A DNA stretch of 17,907 nt from GCA-2786165 sp964625775 (GTDB lineage Bacteria; Pseudomonadota; Gammaproteobacteria; Legionellales; Legionellaceae), in the NCBI GenBank assembly GCA_964625775.1, contig CAZVEH010000049.1:1-17907 (forward strand). The letters run 5' to 3'. Below are positions 7,472-15,051 of the stretch, one piece after another. Under the pieces are notes generated by a model. It was not told the DNA's origin and did no database searches. It worked only from the letters and a program-made list of their open reading frames with translations. Within the stretch, counting starts at the first letter, position 1. Each line of letters begins with the position of its first letter. The position numbers and the translations under genes were made by a program.

Positions 7472-8200
7472 GTGTTTGCTCGACGCGGTTTTGCTATTGC
7501 TGCCACTCATCTCGGTTTGTTCTCAGTCGCTCGGTCATACTGCGATTCTAAACAGAATAAAAACCATTCACTGAATGACATCATTCCACCCTTTAAATCT
7601 AATTTAAAAGGCCATTTTGTTAATGAAGCAACATGCATTAACTGGGCCATGGAATGCACGCAAGATTATCAAAAGCTAGGCTATGGTCCTATTAACTTTT
7701 TAACAATCGTCGCTTTTTTAAGATTATTAGGCGCTGAAGAAATTTCTCTTGCGCAAATAAGTTATAACATACTTACAAGAAAAGCCTACGTGAATGAGCT
7801 GCCAGTCCTCCCAGAAAAAATTGAGCCCATATTAATAACCCAGGTACCTCAAGCATTTCTTTCTATTAAAGAGTTACACAATCCTCCTAACACCGGCATA
7901 AAATACCGCCAGGCAAATATGGAACAGGCTTTGCTTCATATTCTGCCTAGTATGGTACATCAAGCCACCCTAGAGTTCGATCAAGGGGCTATTTCAAAGT
8001 TGTACCAAACCGTATCAAACCTATCTGATAATGATATCAAAGATTTTGTGACGCATTTCATGCCCAATCAAAATGCGGGTTTACAAGCTGATTTAACTCA
8101 ACGATTAAAAATGGCAAGAGAAGCCTGCACAAGATACTGCGCCACTCAACAACCGCAAAGCACGTGCCTAAACCACACTGCGGCCATCACTCTCAAATAG
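7472..8200 (+). CDS. Orphan protein with Arg-rich hydrophobic N-terminus
   Basis: This is a 242-residue protein of unknown family. The start is GTG at 7472 with AGGAG seven bases upstream (7460-7464). The N-terminus MFARRGFAIAATHLGLFSVA has three basic and no acidic residues in its first 24 positions. It can be read as a Tat-like signal (RRGF then a hydrophobic run, but without a clear A-x-A cleavage site) or as a mitochondrial-presequence-like amphipathic helix (VARSYC). The rest is mainly helical with no motif I can name, including INFLTIVAFLRLLGAEEISLAQISYNIL and SDNDIKDFVTHFM. It has five cysteines. It precedes the 175-bp element and another orphan gene with a similar N-terminus. Effector status is inference. 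Confidence 0.8.
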   Translation: MFARRGFAIAATHLGLFSVARSYCDSKQNKNHSLNDIIPPFKSNLKGHFVNEATCINWAMECTQDYQKLGYGPINFLTIVAFLRLLGAEEISLAQISYNILTRKAYVNELPVLPEKIEPILITQVPQAFLSIKELHNPPNTGIKYRQANMEQALLHILPSMVHQATLEFDQGAISKLYQTVSNLSDNDIKDFVTHFMPNQNAGLQADLTQRLKMAREACTRYCATQQPQSTCLNHTAAITLK

Positions 8201-8229
8201 CGGCAATTGACATCATTTGGTGTTTATAT

Positions 8230-8404
8230 CAGGGTAACCGCATGAGTGAATTAATTTTTATCACCTAAAGCAATGCATCGTCTTTGCGAGCTATAGCGAA
8301 GCAATCCAGATCGGTATTTCAATTGAGAATTGATCTGGATTGCTTCACTTCGTTCGCAAAGACGTAGATTAGATTAATATTCATTCAGACGTGATCTCAC
8401 CCTG
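8230..8404 (-). mobile_element. 175-bp MITE-like element, copy 2
   Basis: The ends are CAGGGT (8230) and ACCCTG (8404), flanked by a perfect 10-bp direct repeat GTGTTTATAT at 8220-8229 and 8405-8414. It is the reverse complement of the 2707-2881 element with about 11 mismatches and no gap. The intact duplication shows that this copy inserted more recently than copy 1. It fills most of the 272-bp gap between the two orphan genes. Confidence 0.92.
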
Positions 8405-8472
8405 GTGTTTATATGCGCGTTTAAACAAAAACGCCAGATATCTTCTATACTTATCAAACTATAGGAGAAAAT

Positions 8473-9633
8473 ATGTTCTTTAAACCTAGGCCTACTTGCA
8501 TAGCCTTGCGGTATGCGGCAAGGCTTTCCAGTGATACTCGGTCACGGTTCAAAGTAGAAGGGCCTCACCTACTCAATGATCCGGCTATGCTGGCAAAAAT
8601 TGCTGGAATATTTGCTTGTACGCTGATACCCACAATGGGTATGTTTTTTTTTCTCAAACAAAAGCAAAATTATAAAGTAATAGCTGCTTCAGCGCCCACG
8701 CATCTTAAAGACAAAAACAATCCGAATCGTCCCATTATCGAAGGCAGCGAATTAGAGCCCTTTGGCGAAAACGCTGGTATTCACGGGCGCTCAAATCCGA
8801 AAAAAAAACTACACAAATCTACAGGTCTCATAGGATTTTTGAAAACATCCTCAGAAGGCAGAGAGGGCTTGTTGAATGAGTTAATGTATCATCGACTGGC
8901 TGAAAAAATATTTGGTGACTTACATCCCAAGGTTAAACTGGTTGAAAATAAAATAGAAGATACCGACCTTTCTGAATACGATCTTTATATTGAAAGCATT
9001 GGCTCTAATGTGGATTTAAAAACCTATGCCGAGGGCCAAACAGCGGCTCAAAATTCGCATGAGGTTTTACCGCAATTAATCATTGAAAATTTGGGGCGCG
9101 CAGTAGCCTTTGCTGTGTTAATTCGGTCTAGCGACTCCTATATGAAAAATCATATCATTAAAACAGAACATGAGTTAACAGCATATCCTATTGATTTTGA
9201 GTTAATTGACCCCAGCAAACCTATTTTGTTTGTTGATTTTACAATGGCCCCTAATTTAGCCGCCAATAATTTGATTAAAAAAGGCGGCATTATGGATTAC
9301 CAAACGGTCGGCTCTCTTAATCAGCTGGAACAAAAAAGAATCCGTGCTGGCGGAGATACAGAAGCGGGCACTGGCCATAAAAAATATGGCAACTTAATTT
9401 ATGAGTTACTTGAGCGCTCTTGCTTGCGTGATATCGAAAATGGGCAAATTCTTGATATGTATCGAAATATTTCCGTAATTGAGGATAGCGACATTGATGA
9501 TATTGTTGACGATTTTAGTTTTTTTATGACTGCAAAAGAAAAATTATTTTATAAAGAAAGCTTGCGCGAAATAGTGAGCACAACTAGGGAATATGTCTCC
9601 GCGCTCGATAATCATAGGCCTCAACCAAAATAA
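8473..9633 (+). CDS. Kinase-like orphan protein with presequence-like N-terminus
   Basis: This is a 386-residue protein with AGGAG just before the ATG. Residues 1-26 (MFFKPRPTCIALRYAARLSS...) are rich in Arg/Lys/Ser with one acid, like a mitochondrial presequence. A membrane segment (IAGIFACTLIPTMGMFFF) spans about residues 43-60. The remaining part has features of a divergent protein/lipid kinase fold: GLIGFLK with Lys124 as a possible ATP-binding lysine, NEL with Glu136, a hinge-like DLYIESIG (170-177), and DSYMKN (Asp221, Asn226) followed by YPIDFE (Asp241). The D-x4-N then IDF spacing resembles the PI3K/PI4K catalytic loop (DRHNxN ... IDFG). The family is not recognised and the kinase reading is inference. 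It may be an effector that acts at a host membrane. Confidence 0.82.
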   Translation: MFFKPRPTCIALRYAARLSSDTRSRFKVEGPHLLNDPAMLAKIAGIFACTLIPTMGMFFFLKQKQNYKVIAASAPTHLKDKNNPNRPIIEGSELEPFGENAGIHGRSNPKKKLHKSTGLIGFLKTSSEGREGLLNELMYHRLAEKIFGDLHPKVKLVENKIEDTDLSEYDLYIESIGSNVDLKTYAEGQTAAQNSHEVLPQLIIENLGRAVAFAVLIRSSDSYMKNHIIKTEHELTAYPIDFELIDPSKPILFVDFTMAPNLAANNLIKKGGIMDYQTVGSLNQLEQKRIRAGGDTEAGTGHKKYGNLIYELLERSCLRDIENGQILDMYRNISVIEDSDIDDIVDDFSFFMTAKEKLFYKESLREIVSTTREYVSALDNHRPQPK

Positions 9634-9714
9634 CACGCAAAAAAACTCAAGTATTATGCAATATTGTCGATATTCTACCATATAGAGAGGCAGTTAGAAT
9701 AATAGGAGACAATA

Positions 9715-9921
9715 ATGCCGCTAGATCACAGATTACAAGATACTTTTCTTGCCCAGTTAAAAAATGATGCCGCACCTGTATCTATCTTTTTAATCAATGG
9801 CATAAAATTGCATGGTGTTGTGGATGACTATGATGAGCATGTCATCATGTTAAAGTCTACGACAACACAAATGATTTTCAAACATGCTATTTCTACGGTT
9901 GTCCCAGGTCGTCCCGCATAA
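9715..9921 (+). CDS. hfq: RNA chaperone Hfq, short and diverged
   Basis: This is a 68-residue Hfq of the Sm fold, which normally forms a hexameric ring that pairs small RNAs with mRNAs. Sm1 is PVSIFLINGIKLHG and Sm2 is MIFKHAISTVVPGR. In E. coli numbering, which aligns without gaps, Gln8, Asp9, Gly29, Ile30, Lys31, Gln52, Lys56 and His57 are kept. Changed residues are the rim arginines (R16K, R17N, R19A), the proximal-face pair Q41E and F42H, and Y25F on the distal face. The C-terminal tail of about 35 residues seen in E. coli is missing. AGGAG lies upstream of the ATG. The usual neighbours miaA and hflX are absent. It could be the only Hfq or a second, specialised paralog. Confidence 0.95.
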   Translation: MPLDHRLQDTFLAQLKNDAAPVSIFLINGIKLHGVVDDYDEHVIMLKSTTTQMIFKHAISTVVPGRPA

Positions 9922-9944
9922 AAAGCGAGATCATTGAGTAGAAA

Positions 9945-9973
9945 GGGTCAATCAGTGTGTCGCCAATTGACCC
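9945..9973. other. Hairpin downstream of hfq
   Basis: GGGTCAAT (9945-9952) and ATTGACCC (9966-9973) form a perfect 8-bp stem with a 13-base loop, 24 bases after the hfq stop. No T-run follows, so it is not a standard intrinsic terminator. It may stabilise the hfq transcript end. The remaining bases up to the tRNA promoter show nothing I can name. Confidence 0.35.
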
Positions 9974-10113
9974 AGTGGAATGACACATAGCAAGTCCAAC
10001 CTCGCGTCGCTACTATCGCATATTTGGGGTATTCTTGCAAGTCCATGAAAAGGCATCCCGCTTTTTTACCTAGCAACAATGCCCATTTAAGAGCATGTTT
10101 TCTCCAGAAGCAG

Positions 10114-10142
10114 TTGACATAATTAGCCCTTTTAGTTAAGGT
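10114..10142 (+). promoter_or_regulatory. Promoter of tRNA-Leu
   Basis: A consensus TTGACA (10114-10119) is followed after 17 bases by TAAGGT (10137-10142), a weak -10. The tRNA begins 12 bases further on. Position and the perfect -35 support the call. Confidence 0.55.
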
Positions 10143-10154
10143 AGCCTCTCTAAT

Positions 10155-10241
10155 GCCGAGGTGGTGGAATTGGTAGACACGCTAGCTTCAGGTGCTAGTG
10201 GAGGAAACTCCGTGGAGGTTCGAGTCCTCTTCTCGGTACCA
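10155..10241 (+). tRNA. tRNA-Leu (anticodon CAG)
   Basis: This is an 87-nt class II tRNA with encoded CCA. The acceptor GCCGAGG pairs with TCTCGGT (two G-U pairs). The D-arm contains AATTGGTAGAC. The anticodon stem is CTAGC/GCTAG around the loop TTCAGGT, with CAG at 10189-10191. The variable arm is long, and GAGGTTCGAGTCCTC forms the T-arm. It closely matches bacterial tRNA-Leu(CAG). It is transcribed alone. Confidence 0.97.
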
Positions 10242-10531
10242 TTGAGTACGTATGTCATAGCTCTCAATGATCAGAAAAAACGTAATACATTGATTTTTAA
10301 TGTAAATAATACAGACGCTTCGTCTCAAATCTTCCTCAACTCTGCGTTATTTCGTAAGAACTTTTGCAACCATTGAGCAACTATAGCCCAATGGTTTAGT
10401 GCGCGCTAGAGCCAAAATAATTTCACATGATTATGTTGAGGGCTAGCCCCATTGCTAAGCGTCAAATACACCCTTGATCATTTGCTGAATATATTCGATC
10501 ATGAATCATCTCATGGGCAAAAGGATTTGCG

Positions 10532-11773
10532 GTGAACCATCAAATAACCCCACCAAACCGAGCGTGGTATTTTTTGCTCTGTTATTGCGCTTATAGCGCA
10601 TACACCCTGGATTTCGTCATTCGAAAAGCCCTACAACCTCAACTTATGGAATTGTATCATTTAAGCGCAACGGAACTTGCATCCCATTACCATATCGTCT
10701 ATTGGGGTTTGATAGCGGGTACCATTGTATTTGGTTGCTTGGTGGATATGCTCAATTATCGTACCTGTTTCATTTTGATTTGGATGTGCCAAATTCTAGG
10801 TCTCGTGAAGTTATTAGCATTCTCTCCCATCATCCACTCGACTTCCATGATCCATCAATTCAAGGCAGGGATGTTCTTAATGGGCTTGGCTGAGGGCGGT
10901 ATTTTTGCATTAATTCATCCCCTTATTGCCTTGATATTCCATGTTCCTGGCCAAAGTAAAGTAAAAATAATGGCTTACTTACACACCAACTGGCCTTTAT
11001 TCACAGTAATTGGTGTTTTATTCGAGCAAACTCTCCAACATTATCATCTAGACTGGTATTTGAATATCTACGTTATTCTTATTTTTCCTTGTTTATATCT
11101 TGTCTTAGCCTTATTTTTACCATTACCAACCCATTCATTTAAACATCGTACGCCTCTCTCTTCTCGTATCAAATCGACCTTACGCCCAGGATATTTTCTA
11201 TTGTTTTTTTGTATGCTTTTTTCCACCACCATTGAGCATAGCCCACAAGTCTGGATTAAGAATGTGATAGAATCAAATTTAGAGATAAACGGCATCAACA
11301 GCTTGTTTTTTCTGATTTATGGATCTAGTTTGCAATTTATTTGTCGGATATATGCAGGCTCGATTGCACAAAGAATCTCGCCACCTGCATTGCTAGCCCT
11401 TGCATCCATGCTATGCGCTTTTAGTTTATATTTGCTCGGTATGTCTTATCATGGGTTGTGGTCTATCCTCCCCGCGGGTATTTTTGCAACCAGTGTTGCC
11501 TTGTATTGGCCAATCTATATTGCTATTGTGGCTGATCGTTATCCATTGTCTGGGGGGGTTGGTATGGGCTTAATGAATAGCGCCGGGTTTCTTTCTATGA
11601 TATTGACCGTTCCAACCGTAGCTCAATTATCTCAGTCACAGGGCTTGAGCGGCGCTTTCTTAATTTTAGCTTGGTACAGCATACTCACCTTAATTTTGTT
11701 ATCTGCTGTGTACGCTTTTTTCAGATCGCAAGGCGGATACAAAGTGTTTTCTTTCTCCGAACGTTCTTTATGA
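10532..11773 (+). CDS. Major facilitator superfamily transporter
   Basis: This is a 413-residue inner-membrane protein with about 12 hydrophobic segments in two halves. The first half shows GLIAGTIVFGCLVDMLNYR, a degenerate MFS motif A loop between TM2 and TM3, and GMFLMGLAEGGIFALIHP in TM4. The central loop is basic (SFKHRTPLSSRIKSTLRPG). The second half ends near SLILTL-type helices and a short basic tail. The substrate cannot be read from the sequence. The start is GTG at 10532 with AGGA seven bases upstream. The 290-bp gap before it carries an 8-bp stem AACCATTG/CAATGGTT (10368-10375 with 10389-10396) but no clear terminator or promoter. Its last codons overlap the convergent psd gene by 6 bp. 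Confidence 0.9.
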   Translation: MNHQITPPNRAWYFLLCYCAYSAYTLDFVIRKALQPQLMELYHLSATELASHYHIVYWGLIAGTIVFGCLVDMLNYRTCFILIWMCQILGLVKLLAFSPIIHSTSMIHQFKAGMFLMGLAEGGIFALIHPLIALIFHVPGQSKVKIMAYLHTNWPLFTVIGVLFEQTLQHYHLDWYLNIYVILIFPCLYLVLALFLPLPTHSFKHRTPLSSRIKSTLRPGYFLLFFCMLFSTTIEHSPQVWIKNVIESNLEINGINSLFFLIYGSSLQFICRIYAGSIAQRISPPALLALASMLCAFSLYLLGMSYHGLWSILPAGIFATSVALYWPIYIAIVADRYPLSGGVGMGLMNSAGFLSMILTVPTVAQLSQSQGLSGAFLILAWYSILTLILLSAVYAFFRSQGGYKVFSFSERSL

Positions 11774-12634
11774 GGACGCTTTTTTATGCCCTAAAGCTTG
11801 ACCTAATTGGATGGCATCACCTGCTTTGAGATGCTCCAGCCATTCCAAACGCTGAGCATTTTCAAACAATAACACCACAGTTGAGCCTAATTTGAAATAA
11901 CCCATTTCCATGGCTTTACCAAGAACAATAGCAGCATGTTCTGGATCTTCAACATAACGCACTCGGCGTAGGGATGAGCCCCTGATCAGATCACCCTGCC
12001 ATGCTGTGCCAATGCTCCCCACAATCGCAGCACCTACCAAGACCATAGCCATTAGGCCAAATTCTGTTGAGAATATAGCAACCATTCTTTCATTTCTAGC
12101 AAACAAATCAGGTACCACTCGAACCGTGGTGGGTTGTACCGAAAACAATGATCCTGGCACATAAATCATTTCTTGTAATTGGCCTTCTACGGGCATATGC
12201 ACGCGGTGATAATCTTTGGGGGACAAATACAGCGTCGCAAAGCATCCTGTTTGAAACCTTGCAGCCAGTGACTCATCCCCACCCAGTAATGCCGAGACTG
12301 AATAATAATGATTTTTGGCCTGTAAGACTTGTCCATGAGATAAATAGCCAATTTCACTGATACAACCATCCACAGGAGAAATGATATCAGTATGAGCAAC
12401 AGGGCGGGCGTCCGGCTTCAATTTTCGAATAAAAAATTCGTTAAACGAAGCATAATTTAATGGGTTTGGTTCTAAAGCTTCAGCCATATTGACCTGATAT
12501 TTCGTCACAAAATCTTGAATCAGATAATTTTTAATTCTAGACACTCGAATATTGGCCATAAATCCGGCAAATTTATTCAAAGCACGTTTGGGAATCAAAT
12601 ATTGCGGTAAGGTTTTTAGATAATCAGAGATCAT
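11768..12634 (-). CDS. psd: Phosphatidylserine decarboxylase proenzyme
   Basis: This is a 288-residue proenzyme that converts phosphatidylserine to phosphatidylethanolamine at the inner membrane. It cleaves itself at the LGST motif (FKLGSTVVLLF), where the Ser becomes the pyruvoyl cofactor of the small alpha chain. The other catalytic residues are visible: the Asp of ISPVDG and the His of SPKDYHRVHMP. FNEFFIRKLKP near residue 65-75 is also typical. The length fits the bacterial type I family (E. coli has 322). The start ATG at 12634 has no strong ribosome site. The gene stands alone and runs convergent to the MFS gene. Confidence 0.97.
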   Translation of the reverse strand: MISDYLKTLPQYLIPKRALNKFAGFMANIRVSRIKNYLIQDFVTKYQVNMAEALEPNPLNYASFNEFFIRKLKPDARPVAHTDIISPVDGCISEIGYLSHGQVLQAKNHYYSVSALLGGDESLAARFQTGCFATLYLSPKDYHRVHMPVEGQLQEMIYVPGSLFSVQPTTVRVVPDLFARNERMVAIFSTEFGLMAMVLVGAAIVGSIGTAWQGDLIRGSSLRRVRYVEDPEHAAIVLGKAMEMGYFKLGSTVVLLFENAQRLEWLEHLKAGDAIQLGQALGHKKASS

Positions 12635-12774
12635 AAATCAATTCAATAAAAGGTAAGATTTTACTTGGCAAAACAGTATTTGACCAGCTATTTATCACCG
12701 TCGTTGGTGGCCCCTAGTAAATCGATCATTTGCAGTATAAAATCTCCTTTTATGTATACCACCAAGGAGCGTGT

Positions 12775-13101
12775 ATGAGCGCATTTATTAAAGTTGTAAG
12801 TGACAGTAGTTTTGAGCAAGATGTTATTTCTGCCAGCAAGCCTGTTTTAGTTGATTTTTGGGCCGAATGGTGTGGACCGTGTCGCGCTTTGGGGCCTATT
12901 TTTGAAGAAGTATCTAATAGCCATCATGAACAAATTGGATTTGCAAAGATCAACATAGACGAAAACCCAGAAACTCCATCAAAGTATGGTGTGATGAGTA
13001 TTCCTACTCTTATTCTATTTAAAAACGGTCAAGTCGAAGCCATGAAAATGGGATTGCTGTCTAAATCTCAGTTGATTGCATTTATTGATAGTAATCTCTG
13101 A
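12775..13101 (+). CDS. trxA: Thioredoxin
   Basis: This is a 108-residue thioredoxin, the standard length, a cytoplasmic disulfide reductase. It has the active site DFWAEWCGPC, the cis-proline segment SIPTLILF, and the FKNGQVEAMKMGLLSKSQL C-terminal half, all very close to E. coli TrxA. The frame is open from 12730, but the ATG at 12775 has AAGGAG five bases upstream and gives the family N-terminus. A TATAAA at 12736-12741 may be its -10. The next gene, thiN, starts directly at its stop codon, so the two are likely cotranscribed and translationally coupled. Confidence 0.97.
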   Translation: MSAFIKVVSDSSFEQDVISASKPVLVDFWAEWCGPCRALGPIFEEVSNSHHEQIGFAKINIDENPETPSKYGVMSIPTLILFKNGQVEAMKMGLLSKSQLIAFIDSNL

Positions 13102-13845
13102 TTGAATCCTTTCATCATTATAGCCAACGGACCTTTTCTGGATCCGGATATCATTCGCGAAGCCATCCAAAACAGACAAATCATCGCGTTGGATGGTGCC
13201 GCCGATAAATTATTGGCCATCAATATCAAACCCGACGTCATTTTGGGTGACTTTGATTCTATTCATCCACAAACTCAAGCCTATTGGGGCATCACCCAGA
13301 CATTCATTGCTATGTCAGAGTATGCCAAGCCCTACATGGGGCATCATGGTGTTAAGATTGTACCGGCCAAAGATCAATCCACAACCGATTTGGTGAAAGC
13401 CATTCAGTATTGTGATCAAGAACAAGCACAGGACATCAGCATCATTTGTGCCACAGGCGGGCGAGAAGACCATCACGAAGCCAGCAAACAAGCGCTTCAA
13501 ACTGAGTATCGCGCCAATCGACCGATCATTCTTCATAGCGAACAACAAACCTTACGCTGGGCAGAAAATGAGACAGTGACGTTACAAGGCGAAGAGGGAG
13601 ATCATTGCGGCTTTGTAGCCCATGGAGCAGGCCATGGACATTCGATAGGGCTACTGTATCCTTGCCATCACATTCCAGTCAGTTTATGCAATCGCCTGAG
13701 TCAATGCGACGCACAAATTACCATCAAAGGCGGGGCTTTGCTGATGATGCCCCCACAATTGCGCTCCCAACGCAAACACATGCGAGTAACCGAATCGTTG
13801 TTGCTACAACGCTTAGCCGACATTAAAGTCTTGTCCCAGCCATAG
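13102..13845 (+). CDS. thiN: Thiamine pyrophosphokinase
   Basis: This is a 247-residue protein that transfers pyrophosphate from ATP to thiamine, giving the active cofactor. Catalytic-domain motifs appear in order: ANGPF near the N-terminus, ALDGAADKLL, KPDVILGDFDSI, KDQSTTDLVKAI and TGGREDHH. The C-terminal half (about residues 140-245) matches the position of the thiamine-binding beta domain, including QGEEGDHCGFVAHG and TIKGGALLMM. The start is TTG at 13102, immediately after the trxA stop TGA. No separate ribosome site is present and no upstream ATG is possible, so coupling to trxA is likely. The family name is well supported by the motifs. Confidence 0.9.
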   Translation: MNPFIIIANGPFLDPDIIREAIQNRQIIALDGAADKLLAINIKPDVILGDFDSIHPQTQAYWGITQTFIAMSEYAKPYMGHHGVKIVPAKDQSTTDLVKAIQYCDQEQAQDISIICATGGREDHHEASKQALQTEYRANRPIILHSEQQTLRWAENETVTLQGEEGDHCGFVAHGAGHGHSIGLLYPCHHIPVSLCNRLSQCDAQITIKGGALLMMPPQLRSQRKHMRVTESLLLQRLADIKVLSQP

Positions 13846-13855
13846 CAACTGGTTT

Positions 13856-14974
13856 TTAAGCAGGCCCGATTGATCCTTTTTGTTCGGATTCAAATGCATT
13901 TTCTGCAGGTTTTCTTGTCAAAAAAACAAAACGCTCCACGTCGTTACCCAGTTCATCCCGCATCAATTGCTTGATCATGAACCGACCTTTTTCATGCCTC
14001 ACATTATTCTGCGTGACCTGAACAAGCTCGGGTGTACTCGGATCCCAATAGGCAAATTGCACTTTATTAATACGACGAAGTTGATGTTCTGTGCCGTTCT
14101 CAGAAAAATAACCAAGAATGGTTGGATTTTTGCTTTCCCACAACTGACGTTTTTTCTCCCATTGTTGTCGCTGTTTTTCCAGGTGTTGCGAATTAGCCGC
14201 AAATAAACCCACGTGATGAGGCATAACTTTCGTCTCTGCCACAAAGGTACTACACGCAAAATCTGCTTCAAGATCGGAAGGTTCCACCAACGAGTCAAAT
14301 GCCTTGTAATTCTCCGCATTGGACAAAACATGGACCTTTCCCTCAAGATAATCATAACAGACTTTATGTGGTATTTGATTGATTAAAAAATAAACTTCAA
14401 GATTTTCGTGCCTTATTTGACGGCTACGAAAGGCCGATCCCAAATAAATAGCCCTTACCCACACATCACAAAATAAAACCTGACTCCAATCGATTCCTCC
14501 GTCTGCTTTTTTGTTGAAATTACCGATAAGCAAAAAATGGTGTGCTGTAAATAAATCACCAAGCGTACCTTGTACAAGAGTATGAAGAGGAATAGATCTT
14601 GGAATATTTGCCACATTAAATAAGGATGTGTCCGTATGATTGGCTCTCAGATATCCCAATGCAAAATAAGTCATCAATTCGCTGTCGCCACTTTTCAATG
14701 TGCTGAAAATGGCTTTCCATTGTTCTAACACCGCTGGATCATTTGTTTTTAAATACTCCTCGTGTAAAACCTTAAATCTATCAAGTTTGGTGAGTACAGT
14801 TCCGAGATTCTTCATTGAACGCAAAGAAGGTGCTCGGTTGACAGCACCCCGTGGAAATCGCCGGTCGACTGCTTGAAAGGCTTGCTGCGCATATACAAAT
14901 AGAGGATGTGACTCAAGTGCTGGATCATAAGTGTAGTTGGGCTCGCTGTGTGTATGCATAAAGGTTGATTCCAT
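13856..14974 (-). CDS. Orphan protein, possible inactive papain-like fold
   Basis: This is a 372-residue protein of no family I can name with confidence. It has no signal peptide or membrane segment. A middle region reads GDSELMTYFALGYL (about residues 96-109), then AHHFLLIGNF (144-153) and DWSQVLFCDVWVR (162-174). This order recalls bacterial papain-like proteases, with a G-N-C-x-E helix, a His strand and a C-D-P-W strand. Ser98 would then sit where the catalytic Cys is expected, and there is no Cys before residue 169. A charged, probably coiled-coil segment (HLEKQRQQWEKKRQLWESK) lies near residue 280. The start is uncertain: ATG at 14974, ATG at 14959 (GGA about nine bases upstream), or TTG at 14989. 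It is convergent to thiN with 10 bases between them. Confidence 0.8.
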   Translation of the reverse strand: MESTFMHTHSEPNYTYDPALESHPLFVYAQQAFQAVDRRFPRGAVNRAPSLRSMKNLGTVLTKLDRFKVLHEEYLKTNDPAVLEQWKAIFSTLKSGDSELMTYFALGYLRANHTDTSLFNVANIPRSIPLHTLVQGTLGDLFTAHHFLLIGNFNKKADGGIDWSQVLFCDVWVRAIYLGSAFRSRQIRHENLEVYFLINQIPHKVCYDYLEGKVHVLSNAENYKAFDSLVEPSDLEADFACSTFVAETKVMPHHVGLFAANSQHLEKQRQQWEKKRQLWESKNPTILGYFSENGTEHQLRRINKVQFAYWDPSTPELVQVTQNNVRHEKGRFMIKQLMRDELGNDVERFVFLTRKPAENAFESEQKGSIGPA

Positions 14975-15051
14975 TTTCAAATAGGGCAAAAAATGATGAA
15001 TACTATTGCAGTATGAGCACTAACTCAATGTTAATGTGATTAATAATTACC

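Noticed and set aside
7435..9942. 15-base direct repeat AGATCATTGAGTAGA at 7435-7449 and 9928-9942
   Set aside because: There are only two copies, with no shared context (one in a leader, one after hfq). It could be chance or a repeat trace and is too weak to call a regulatory site.
10161..10376. 71-residue frame over the tRNA
   Set aside because: It is the translated tRNA-Leu (MVELVDTLASGASGG) and not a gene.
10368..10396. 8-bp stem AACCATTG/CAATGGTT between the tRNA and the MFS gene
   Set aside because: No T-run follows, and it is far from both genes, so no terminator or operator call is justified.
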